Assembly (NCBI GenBank): GCA_003224175.1
Contig: QHYQ01000200.1
Location: 1 to 33,122, forward strand
Length of the DNA: 33,122 bases
Direction of reading: 5' to 3'
DNA from: Acidobacteriota bacterium
GTDB taxonomy: Bacteria; Acidobacteriota; Terriglobia; Acidiferrales; UBA7541
The notes under the pieces are model-generated. The model saw only the letters and a list, made by a program, of their open reading frames with translations, was not told the origin of the DNA and did not search any database. This document shows positions 7,726 through 15,490 of the stretch, piece by piece (position 1 is the first letter of the stretch; every line of letters begins with the position of its first letter). The position numbers and the translations under genes are program-made.

Positions 7726-10700
7726 TCACCAGATCAGTTTGAGCGCAACCTGGATCTGCCGGGAGGTGGTTTGCGTGGAGGTAATGAGGCCTGCGCTGGA
7801 AACGGGCAGGCCGTTCTGATCGAAGACGGCCAAGTTTTGGGTTGGGGAGGCGAAATTGGCACGGTTGAGAATGTTAAAGAATTCCGCCCTGAACTGAGCA
7901 TTGAAATTCTCAGAAATGCGCTTCACGGGATTGTTCTTGAAAACCGAGAAATCCAGATTCGATATCCCTGGCCCAACCAGGCTATTTCGACCCAAATTTC
8001 CCCAGCGGTTGGCGCCGGGAAAGGCGAGGCACTGAGTTTTGATATAGGCGTTGGGGTTGCCGGGATTGGTCAACGCAGCGCATCCCGGTCCTCCACCCAA
8101 ACTGGGCGGCTCGCTCGTCTCGTCCAATTTCATTCCAGCCGGATCGCCGCCTAGAATGGGCGTAAAAGGCTGTCCTGTGCTGGCCTTGTAAACGCCGCCG
8201 AATTGCCAGCAGCTCAGAGGCCATTTTGGAAAGGCGGAATTCGACGCCGGACCGGGCACCTCCCAAGTAAAGTTAAGCACCAACGTCTGGGCCACGTTGA
8301 AGTCCGAGAGCCCGCGTGAAGTCCGCTGATCAAAGAACAATTGGTTGAAGAGCCCATTAGGAAAAGCATCGTCGGCCTCTGTCGCGGACAAGGTATCGAT
8401 GCTCTTGCCCCAGGTGTAAGCAGCGTGAAACTCAATCCCGTGGCTCACGCGCTTCACAAGATCTGCCTGCAACGCGTCATAAATGGAATTGGCCTGCCAG
8501 AGCGTGGAGTCAATCCGGCCGAAATTTGGGTTGAGCGTTTGGCTGCTCACGTTTGGCGGAAACACGTAGCCCGTCGGCGTGAGCGTGGGCAGCACCATAT
8601 CGATGTTATCGACGCGATAGGGCAAATGGACCCCGCGCGACCCCACGTAACCGACGGTAAGCGCGATCGTCGATGATAGCTCGCGTGCCAGGCTCAAATT
8701 CCATTGCATCACGTAGTTGCGCTTTGGATTTTGCTCGACATAAGTACCCAGGCCAGAACCCGCCTGCGCATTGAATTTTTGATAAGCCTCAGTGGGAAAC
8801 GCGCCTGGGAGGAGCGTATTTGCGAAGATGGAATTCACAAATGGCACCGCACGCTGGAAGGAAAGATTGAATTCATAGGGGAGCGGCAGCACGTCAAAAA
8901 TGCCGAATCCACTGCGGACCAGAGTTTTTCCACCACGCGGATTCCAGGCAAAGCCGACGCGCGGCTCGAAATTCCGTAGCGTCGGATTCTGGAAAAAGGG
9001 CGCTCCCACGTGCGGCACGGCGTCGGTCGGATGAAGCAGGTTAGAAATCCGGTTATGCGCCTCCGTGGGCACGGTCACCATTTCATAGCGCAGCCCGGCG
9101 TTGACGATGAAGTTCCTTCGCAGCCGGATATCGTCTTGAACATAGGCGCCCACTAGAGTTTCGCGTAATCCGATATCCGGCAAGCCGCCCGTTTGGATTC
9201 CCTGAAAGACTCGGGGCCGATTCGCCAAGAAATCCGAGAGTGAGTCGAATCGGAAGACGCCATTTACATTGCCAGTCGATAACTCATTACTCTGCATCCG
9301 TTCAACCACGCCTCCGAGACTGATCGCATGTATACCGCGCGTAAGAAAGAGGTCGTCGCCACCCTGAAAGGAATTCCATGCCAACGACCTGTTAAAACCT
9401 TGCGGCGTAGGTCCTCCCGTGAAACCGGTCACGCCGGGCACCGCACGCACGCCACCCACAAATTCTTCGGGCACGAAGCCATAACTAGAATCGACCATCA
9501 GCGGATTTATAACTCTGGATACTCTTCCTTCAGTTCCCACCGCGCGGCTAAAGCCGAAGCGGGCTGCATTTAAAGAATTCGCGCTGAATACGTGTTGCTC
9601 GTGAAGGGTCGCCACCTGGCGCGCCGAAACAATGTCGGAATGCAATTCGTTAAACTCGTCGGGCTGCACGGTCTTGGAGCTGTCGCGCATGTAGCTCACT
9701 TCGGCGCTGTCCGTCCCCGAGAACTTGTGATCCAGGCGCACCGTAAAGTAGTTCTCATTAGTGACCTGCTGCCCCGCGAAGGTGAAGATTCCGGTATCGC
9801 CTGCACCCAATAGAGGGCCATTCGGCAAGGGATAAAAGGCGTTCAGGAATCTCGCTACCGCAGGATCAACCGGCACGGCCCCAGTGGACAGTTGCCCGTT
9901 GCGCGCTGCCGGGGAAGGGACTGTATCCACCGTGGTTACGCCCAGCGATTGGCGGAGTCCCTCGTAATCTCCAAAGACGAAGGTGCGGTCCTTTTGGATC
10001 GGCCCTCCCGCGGAGCCGCCAAACTGATTGCGTTTGAAAGGCGGGATTTGGCCGTCAAAGAAATTTCGCGCATCCAGCGCGCTGTTGCGAAGAAATTCGT
10101 AGACGTCACCGTGAAGAGCATTGGTCCCCGAGCGGGTCACAGCATTGATAACGCCTCCCGAAGTACGTCCGTACGCTGCCGGATAATTGCTCCCCAGAAC
10201 GGAGACCTGTTCCACGGCGTCGATGCCGAGATTATCGCCCAGCACGCTGCCTGGAGCGCCGTTCGCGTAGTCATTGATGCTAACTCCGTCGAGGCGATAG
10301 CTGTTCTGATCCGGTCTTGCCCCGGAGACACTCACCGGCGCGCCAAATCCGCGGTCGACATTGCCGCCGCCGGTCGCGCTGCCCGTTTGAACGCCGGTGA
10401 CGCCGGCTTGCAGAGTCGCGAGTTGCGCCCAATCGCGGCCGTTCAGCGGAGTTTCACGGACGGTCGAGGCATTCACGTTGCCGCCGCAGCAGCCGGAGGC
10501 CTGGCTGATCGGCGCGGGAGGCGCCACGGTTCTGACAACCTTTTTGGGATCGCCGGGCCGCATGACGATGTTCAGCACGCGATCTGTTCCGACCCCAACG
10601 CTAATGTTGGTCAACATCTGAGTGATAAAGCCCGGAGCCGAGATGATGATTTCATAGGCCGCCGGCGGCAGGGCGGGAAAGTTGTAGACGCCTCCGGTGT

Positions 10701-10908
10701 CGGTTGTGACTTCCCTGGCCATCGTCTTCACTTCATCGGCCAGCGAGACGTGGACCCCCGGCATCGTTCCCCCAGCCTCCCGCGTCACCGTGCCGCCGAT
10801 CGATCCTCCAGTCGCTTGCGCTCGGGCCACTCCAGGCGCCACAAAAGCGAACATGAGACAAAACACGATCCCGGCGATCGTTGATTTCGTTGAAGAACTG
10901 GTGGACAC
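7726..10908 (-). CDS. Oar-type TonB-dependent outer-membrane receptor
   Basis: This 1060-residue protein has a signal peptide (to about residue 30, ending GVARA). A carboxypeptidase-regulatory Ig-like domain follows (SIGGTVTREAGGTMPGVHVS to AAYEIIISAPGF). The TonB plug covers about residues 145-255 (TPLNGRDWAQLATLQAGVTG, YRLDGVSINDY). A long beta-barrel ends in QVALKLIW, with the terminal aromatic residue required by the BAM complex. Such receptors, greatly expanded in Acidobacteriota, take up or bind large substrates or act in the envelope; the ligand is unknown. The start is GTG 10908, with weak GGA upstream. The gene precedes the ECF sigma factor on the same strand but shows no FecA-like signalling domain. 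Confidence 0.93.
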   Translation of the reverse strand: MSTSSSTKSTIAGIVFCLMFAFVAPGVARAQATGGSIGGTVTREAGGTMPGVHVSLADEVKTMAREVTTDTGGVYNFPALPPAAYEIIISAPGFITQMLTNISVGVGTDRVLNIVMRPGDPKKVVRTVAPPAPISQASGCCGGNVNASTVRETPLNGRDWAQLATLQAGVTGVQTGSATGGGNVDRGFGAPVSVSGARPDQNSYRLDGVSINDYANGAPGSVLGDNLGIDAVEQVSVLGSNYPAAYGRTSGGVINAVTRSGTNALHGDVYEFLRNSALDARNFFDGQIPPFKRNQFGGSAGGPIQKDRTFVFGDYEGLRQSLGVTTVDTVPSPAARNGQLSTGAVPVDPAVARFLNAFYPLPNGPLLGAGDTGIFTFAGQQVTNENYFTVRLDHKFSGTDSAEVSYMRDSSKTVQPDEFNELHSDIVSARQVATLHEQHVFSANSLNAARFGFSRAVGTEGRVSRVINPLMVDSSYGFVPEEFVGGVRAVPGVTGFTGGPTPQGFNRSLAWNSFQGGDDLFLTRGIHAISLGGVVERMQSNELSTGNVNGVFRFDSLSDFLANRPRVFQGIQTGGLPDIGLRETLVGAYVQDDIRLRRNFIVNAGLRYEMVTVPTEAHNRISNLLHPTDAVPHVGAPFFQNPTLRNFEPRVGFAWNPRGGKTLVRSGFGIFDVLPLPYEFNLSFQRAVPFVNSIFANTLLPGAFPTEAYQKFNAQAGSGLGTYVEQNPKRNYVMQWNLSLARELSSTIALTVGYVGSRGVHLPYRVDNIDMVLPTLTPTGYVFPPNVSSQTLNPNFGRIDSTLWQANSIYDALQADLVKRVSHGIEFHAAYTWGKSIDTLSATEADDAFPNGLFNQLFFDQRTSRGLSDFNVAQTLVLNFTWEVPGPASNSAFPKWPLSCWQFGGVYKASTGQPFTPILGGDPAGMKLDETSEPPSLGGGPGCAALTNPGNPNAYIKTQCLAFPGANRWGNLGRNSLVGPGISNLDFSVFKNNPVKRISENFNAQFRAEFFNILNRANFASPTQNLAVFDQNGLPVSSAGLITSTQTTSRQIQVALKLIW

Positions 10909-11016
10909 GCTTTCCGGCTCCGATGGGGATCTTCCCCGATCTTCTATCTATCAAGATGAAAGGTTGCACAGCCCTGCGCGACAGCCGGCAAAGCTATCAC
11001 GGAAGCTTATTCGACA

Positions 11017-11034
11017 TTAGCCACTCGGTGCAAA
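11017..11034 (-). promoter_or_regulatory. Element shared with the second TonB receptor gene
   Basis: The minus-strand sequence TTGCACCGAGTGGCTAA lies about 120 bp before the receptor start. A very similar element, TTGCACCGCCGGTGCTAA, lies before the other receptor gene (19111-19128). The shared ends TTGCACCG and GCTAA suggest one regulator or promoter class. Confidence 0.4.
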
Positions 11035-11117
11035 TGAACCCAAAGGCAGCGCATCGCTCTCAGTGGGAAAGATGGGGCGTAGACGGCTCGAAGACGGAGT
11101 CTGTGGCGGAAATTCCT

Positions 11118-12182
11118 TCAGTCCGAGGCCAGAGGGACGTTAGTACGAGCGTGCGCGGTCTCTGAAGAACGTTTGGCCGGGAGTCCGGCCTGGCGGATCT
11201 TGTAGAGCAGCGCCCGGTAGCTGATGCGCAGGTCTCGCGCGGCGCGTTTGCGATTCCAACGATTTGCTTCCAAAGCGCTGAGGATAATTCTGCTCTCAAG
11301 CTCGCGCACAGCTTTGCGTGTCACATTTTTCAAGTGGATGGGACCATTGGCGGGGAGTTGGGGTGCGGCTGGGATGCGTTGCCAATTCGCCAGTTCCTCG
11401 GCAATCGTTTCCTCCGACCCCAAAATCACGTACCGCTCCATGAGGTTTTCGAGCTCGCGAATATTGCCAGGCCAAGTGTGTTTCTCAAAGAGCCTCAGCA
11501 GGACGGGCGAGACGGGACCGGCGGAACTCTTGTGCCGCTTGCGGAGCCGCTCGTAGAAGTGCATGGCAAGCTGCGGCACGTCATCGATGCGCAAACGAAG
11601 GGCCGGCAGCTCCATCCTCGCGACATTGATACGGTAGTAGAGATCTGAACGGAACCTGCCGGCGGCAATCTCATGCTCTAAGGGACGGCTCGTGGCGCAA
11701 ATCACACGGATCTGCACGGTAATGTCTTCTCCGCCGCCGATCCGGGAGAATTGCGTATCCTGCAGGAGTTGGAGCAGCTTAGCCTGAAGCGGCAGATCAA
11801 TTTCGTCGATCCCATCCAGGAAAAGGGTACCCGTATGGGCCATCTCAACGCGGCCTGGCTTGCTTACGTAGGCACCGGTAAAGGCCCCCTTTTCATAGCC
11901 GAAGAGTTCGCTCTCCAGCAGACTGCCGGGAATGGCAGCACAATTGACACTAACAAACGGGCCGGCAGCGACACTTGACCGCGAATGGATGTAACGTGCC
12001 AAAACTACCTTGCCCGTACCACTTTCGCCCTGAATCAGGAGCGGCACACTCGCGACGGCAAATTTTTGGACCCTTTGACGCAACTCCTGCATGACGGCCG
12101 AACGGCCAAATATCACTTCCTCCGGCGGGAGGCCCTCCATCCGAAGGGTAAGCGGAACTCTGTGTGTACCGGCCAGCGCCAC
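11118..12182 (-). CDS. Receiver-less sigma-54-dependent transcriptional activator
   Basis: This 354-residue bacterial enhancer-binding protein consists of an AAA+ domain and a Fis-type helix-turn-helix. Walker A is GESGTGK (residues 52-58) and the sigma-54-contacting loop GAFTGA is intact (99-104). Walker B reads TLFLDGIDEID, so the position after the metal-binding Asp123, normally Glu, is Gly124. The arginine-finger region (GRFRSDLYYRINV) is present. The C-terminal HTH lies at about residues 290-335 (AARDLRISYRALLYKIRQAG). An in-frame TGA lies just before the GTG start, so no receiver or sensor domain was lost by miscalling; ATG 12140 is an alternative start. It could be regulated by abundance or by a partner protein. 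It is transcribed away from the broken malonyl-CoA decarboxylase gene and towards the receptor gene. Confidence 0.9.
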   Translation of the reverse strand: MALAGTHRVPLTLRMEGLPPEEVIFGRSAVMQELRQRVQKFAVASVPLLIQGESGTGKVVLARYIHSRSSVAAGPFVSVNCAAIPGSLLESELFGYEKGAFTGAYVSKPGRVEMAHTGTLFLDGIDEIDLPLQAKLLQLLQDTQFSRIGGGEDITVQIRVICATSRPLEHEIAAGRFRSDLYYRINVARMELPALRLRIDDVPQLAMHFYERLRKRHKSSAGPVSPVLLRLFEKHTWPGNIRELENLMERYVILGSEETIAEELANWQRIPAAPQLPANGPIHLKNVTRKAVRELESRIILSALEANRWNRKRAARDLRISYRALLYKIRQAGLPAKRSSETAHARTNVPLASD

Positions 12183-12644
12183 TTTGCAAACTCTTCACGG
12201 AGCAAACAACTCAGGCTCGCCCCCAGAATGCAAAGCACATGGAACACCAAACTTTAGCGGCGCGGTGCCGCAGTTGGGGGACTGGGTTGGATACCTAGGG
12301 ATATCTTAAGTTTCGCGTCATCAATGAGCTGCAGATTTCTCGACGATATGTTCTGGGAATTCGCAACCAGGAACTGCCTTAAGGGAAAAGCTTTGCTTAT
12401 ATTAGGAAAGCTGGTTCAGCTTTCGCCGCTCGTGAGGCTCCGGGCCCGGTACTGAAACCCACCTGATTCCGCTGGTCTTATCAGTCTAAGTCGCCGCCGG
12501 ACTGCCGCCCTCAAGATAGAGCGGGCGGCGCAATGGATCGCTCTCAGTGCTCTCTCTATTATTGCTCTACCCGCGACGCAAGGGCCTTGATCACATTCCC
12601 CGAGCCAGCGGTTCATTTACCGATCGGGCTATAATTCTCCTAAG
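12183..12644. other. Divergent intergenic region, 462 bp
   Basis: This lies between the sigma-54 activator (minus) and the malonyl-CoA decarboxylase pseudogene (plus). It holds a 7-bp GC hairpin (GCCGCCC at 12504-12510 with GGGCGGC at 12523-12529) and a TATAAT at 12630-12635. I saw no RNA gene, no convincing ORF and no sigma-54 -24/-12 site. Confidence 0.5.
12630..12635 (+). promoter_or_regulatory. Possible -10 box very close to the start codon
   Basis: A perfect TATAAT ends 9 bp before ATG 12645. With no Shine-Dalgarno between them, a transcript from here would be essentially leaderless. No good -35 is seen, so this is weak. Confidence 0.3.
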
Positions 12645-13776
12645 ATGCCTAGCTTCCTGAGCAATTTACTCCGGCTGCTGCGCGAACGGCGTGGCACCGA
12701 TATGGATTTTCTCTGCCATCATTTGCTCTCGGAACGGGGCGAAGCTTCACAGACCGTGCTGGCCCAGGAAATCATTAAAGCTTACAACGCGATGAACTCA
12801 GGGGAGCGGCGCAACTTTTTTGAAATGCTTTGCCGAAGATTTGGGCCCGACGATACTGCGGTCCTTAACGCAGCAGCGGCCTACAAACGACTGCCCAGCG
12901 CGGCCAATTTCACGGCGCTTTCCGCCGCTGTGGAGCCGCCACGGCAGGAGTTGCTGCGCCGCATCAACACAGCGGCCCACGGAACTGAAACGTTAGTGGC
13001 TATGCGAGGACACCTGCTGGAATTAGCGACGGATGGCACGGATCTCCAGCCGCTCGATGCCGATCTCAAACATCTTTTCAGGTCCTGGTTTAATCGCGGG
13101 TTCTTACGCATGGAGCGAATTACCTGGCATACCTCGGCTTTGACGCTGGAAAAGCTCATGGCTTACGAATCGGTGCATGAGATCAACGGATGGCCGGATT
13201 TGCGCCGCCGCCTCGAAGCAGATCGACGATGTTTTGCGTTCTTCCATCCGGCGCTAATCGAGGAGCCGATCATCTTTGTGGAAGTCGCATTGACGAAGGG
13301 CCTGACCGGCGATCTAGCGCCTCTATTGGATATCCGGGCGCCTGTGCTCCCGCCGGAACAGGCAGACACCGCGATATTTTATTCCATCAGTAACTGCCTG
13401 AAGGGCCTGCGAGGCATCGCCTTCGGGAATTTTCTGATCAAACAGGTCGTGACCGATCTCGCCGCAGAATTCTCAAATATCAAAACCTACGGCACGCTCG
13501 CTTTACGATCCGGTGGCGACTTTTCACCTCTCGAATGGCGCACGTCTCGAGCGCATCCACGCGTTTGGAAACCTGCGGCCGTATGGTTTGCAGGCTTCGT
13601 TCGGGCTTACCGCCAACTACCTGTATGTTCCTGCCGAGCTCGAAGAGAACCATGAGCGGTTTGTGCGTGAGGGCGAGATTCGCGTGTCACACGACTTGGA
13701 ACGGGAGTATAGAGCCGTGGCAGAGGCCTGGCGAGGCGAGCCGCACAGAGGGAAAAAAACAATAGCGATAAAGTGA
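12645..13776 (+). pseudogene. Malonyl-CoA decarboxylase, frameshifted with internal deletion
   Basis: The first frame (12645-13655) shows the helical N-terminal domain and the catalytic domain start of malonyl-CoA decarboxylase, which converts malonyl-CoA to acetyl-CoA and CO2. Key stretches are FFHPALIEEPIIFVEVALTK and FYSISNCLKGLRGIAFGNFL. After IKTYGTLA (near 13490-13505) that frame turns into nonsense. The family C-terminus continues in the next frame to a stop at 13776: LYDPVATFHLSNGARLERI, then ASFGLTANYLYVPAEL. Compared with what I know of the family, roughly 70-80 residues that normally join these parts (beginning SPIPGF) are absent. The Ser of the FYSIS motif and the His of ATFHL, counterparts of the reported human Ser329 and His423, therefore end up in different frames. 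It is probably inactive, or an assembly error. Confidence 0.85.
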
Positions 13777-13906
13777 CAGGACGGGTCAACTTCGGCTCGC
13801 CGTCCGTGCCGCTATCACCTCATGTTATTCGGCTGCATCCCCAGAGATCAGCCGTTCCGGCGGAAGCTCTTTGCAAAGGCCCGAACGCAAAACATCGTTC
13901 GAACAG

Positions 13907-13922
13907 TGTTTCACGTGAAACA
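13907..13922. other. parS: parS site (ParB-binding centromere sequence)
   Basis: TGTTTCACGTGAAACA is a perfect 16-bp palindrome identical to the widely conserved bacterial parS consensus (TGTTNCACGTGAAACA). ParB loads here as a CTP-dependent clamp and ParA then segregates the chromosome. It sits in the 185-bp gap between the convergent malonyl-CoA decarboxylase pseudogene and the amidohydrolase gene, so it interrupts no gene. Such sites cluster around the replication origin, so this window may be origin-proximal. Confidence 0.92.
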
Positions 13923-13961
13923 TTTTCCTGACACGAGCTTTCGCGTCGAGTTAGAAATGGC

Positions 13962-15296
13962 TTATTTTTCGCTCCGCAGCGCCCCGCCATTCTGAGCAGC
14001 GAAATCGTCTCGCACTACCACGCCGCCTTTCATGACAAATTTGACGCGTTGCATCTCCGTAATATCCTGAAGCGGGTCTCCGGAAACGGCGATGAGATCG
14101 GCGAACTTGCCTTTTTCAATCGTGCCGAGGGTGTCTTGCTTGTGAATGATCTCGGCATTCACAGTTGTTGCCATGCGCAGCGTGTATAGAGGAGTGGCGC
14201 CCCAGCGGACGAAGATCGGAAACATCTCCCCTTGCACGCCATGGGAACAGTTGCAGGCCGTGTTGTAGACCCTTCCAGGCGGCGGCGCGGCCCCGCTTCC
14301 CCAGCCAAGGATAACGCCCGCGGCAAGCATTTTCTTCCAAGTCTGCTCGACCAGTCTCCAGCGGCTATAGGGCGCCCATTGTTTCAGATCTTCAGGCTCG
14401 TCCTGCCGATGGTCCAGAATGGTGGTCGTAATGGGCAGGTGTTTTTGGACCAACGTCTTGATGTCATCATCCGTCGCAGCGGTGCCATGCTGGATGTCGT
14501 CCACGCCAGCTTCAATCGTGACTCTCAAGCCCTCGCCACCATAAGTGTGCGAGGCAATGAACATTCCCTGCCGGTGCGCTTCGTCCACCACCGCCTTCAT
14601 CTCGTCCAGCGTGAGCGTGGGCGTGTTCACCATTTCGCCGTTCGGCTTGAAGTAAAAGCGTCCCGTAGTGGTGATCTTCACGTGATCCGCGCCGTAATGT
14701 GCCAGTTCGCGCACACCCGCGCGCAGCGCGCCTGCTCCATTCGCGACGATGTCTTGTTCAAGAGGCTTGAACTCGAGTGGGAAATAAGCATTTCCGGCCA
14801 TTGTGGGATCCAAAAGGGGCCCAGCGGGCAAAATGCGCGGGCCGGTGACCAAGCCGCTCTCGATCGCTCGCTTCAATTCCACGTCCGCAAAACCGCCGCC
14901 ATGCGATCCCTGGACGACTAACGTTGTGTACCCCGCGTTCAAACTCGCCGTCGCCCAATGAAACGCCACCATCATCTGGTGCTGCATATTTCCGACGGCG
15001 TCGGTGAGGTGGACGTGGCCATCAATCAATCCCGGTAGCACGGTCGCGCGGCTCAGGTCGATCACCCTCGCGCCCGCCGGTATCGTCACGCTTGCCGTGG
15101 GACCGACCTGTGTAATTTTCTCGCCTTGTATGAGAACCACTTCGTTGTTCGACATCTGGCCTGATTTAGGATCAAACAATCGGCCGGCGCGTACAGCCGT
15201 AATTTCAGGAGCTTGCGCCTGCGACCACAGGAGCGTCGCTGTAAAAAGAACTCCTAATAGCCCGACTGCAATTCTGAGGCTCGATCTCCAAGGCAT
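13962..15296 (-). CDS. Secreted amidohydrolase (imidazolonepropionase-like family)
   Basis: This is a metal-dependent hydrolase of the amidohydrolase superfamily; the substrate is unknown. The start is ATG 15296, with AGGAGG 6 nt upstream; the in-frame upstream ATG at 15350 has no such support. The product of about 444 residues starts with a signal peptide or anchor (PWRSSLRIAVGLLGVLFTAT, to QAQA). Superfamily motifs in order are: LPGLIDGHVHLTD (metal-binding HxH), DHVKITTTG (candidate carboxylated Lys), ASHTYGGEG and DDIQHG (metal His), and the C-terminal GTIEKGKFADLIAVSGDPL. Where the family normally has GTDAG with a catalytic Asp, this protein has GWGSGAAPPPG. That residue is therefore missing or moved. 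The gene lies 194 bp behind the second TonB receptor. Confidence 0.88.
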   Translation of the reverse strand: MPWRSSLRIAVGLLGVLFTATLLWSQAQAPEITAVRAGRLFDPKSGQMSNNEVVLIQGEKITQVGPTASVTIPAGARVIDLSRATVLPGLIDGHVHLTDAVGNMQHQMMVAFHWATASLNAGYTTLVVQGSHGGGFADVELKRAIESGLVTGPRILPAGPLLDPTMAGNAYFPLEFKPLEQDIVANGAGALRAGVRELAHYGADHVKITTTGRFYFKPNGEMVNTPTLTLDEMKAVVDEAHRQGMFIASHTYGGEGLRVTIEAGVDDIQHGTAATDDDIKTLVQKHLPITTTILDHRQDEPEDLKQWAPYSRWRLVEQTWKKMLAAGVILGWGSGAAPPPGRVYNTACNCSHGVQGEMFPIFVRWGATPLYTLRMATTVNAEIIHKQDTLGTIEKGKFADLIAVSGDPLQDITEMQRVKFVMKGGVVVRDDFAAQNGGALRSEK

Positions 15297-15420
15297 AGCA
15301 GACCTCCTAAATTTTCTTTTCGCACCTGATTTGGCACTGGAACGATTCATGAACCGACCGTCCGCCGTTTCCGTCCAGCCGAGTGGAGCTTATCAAATGT
15401 GGCGACTCGCCGCATCTGTT

Positions 15421-15450
15421 GAGCCCGCGGGATCTCCTGCCCGTGGGCTC
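15421..15450. terminator. GC-rich hairpin between receptor and amidohydrolase genes
   Basis: GAGCCCGCGGG and CCCGTGGGCTC form an 11-bp stem (one G-T pair) around an 8-nt loop. It lies 41 bp past the receptor stop. There is no T-run on either strand, so it may be a weak or Rho-aided terminator, an mRNA-stabilising stem, or an attenuator between the two genes. Confidence 0.4.
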
Positions 15451-15490
15451 ACAGGTCAAAGTGCAACGGCGTCTGGGGCAGCGCCTTACG

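Noticed and set aside
9892-10884. Plus-strand ORF of 330 codons
   Set aside because: Antisense to the N-terminal half of the first TonB receptor, which has clear plug motifs.
15331-15350. Sigma-54 promoter (TGGCAC)
   Set aside because: No TTGC at the required spacing; no other -24/-12 pair was found before any gene of the window.
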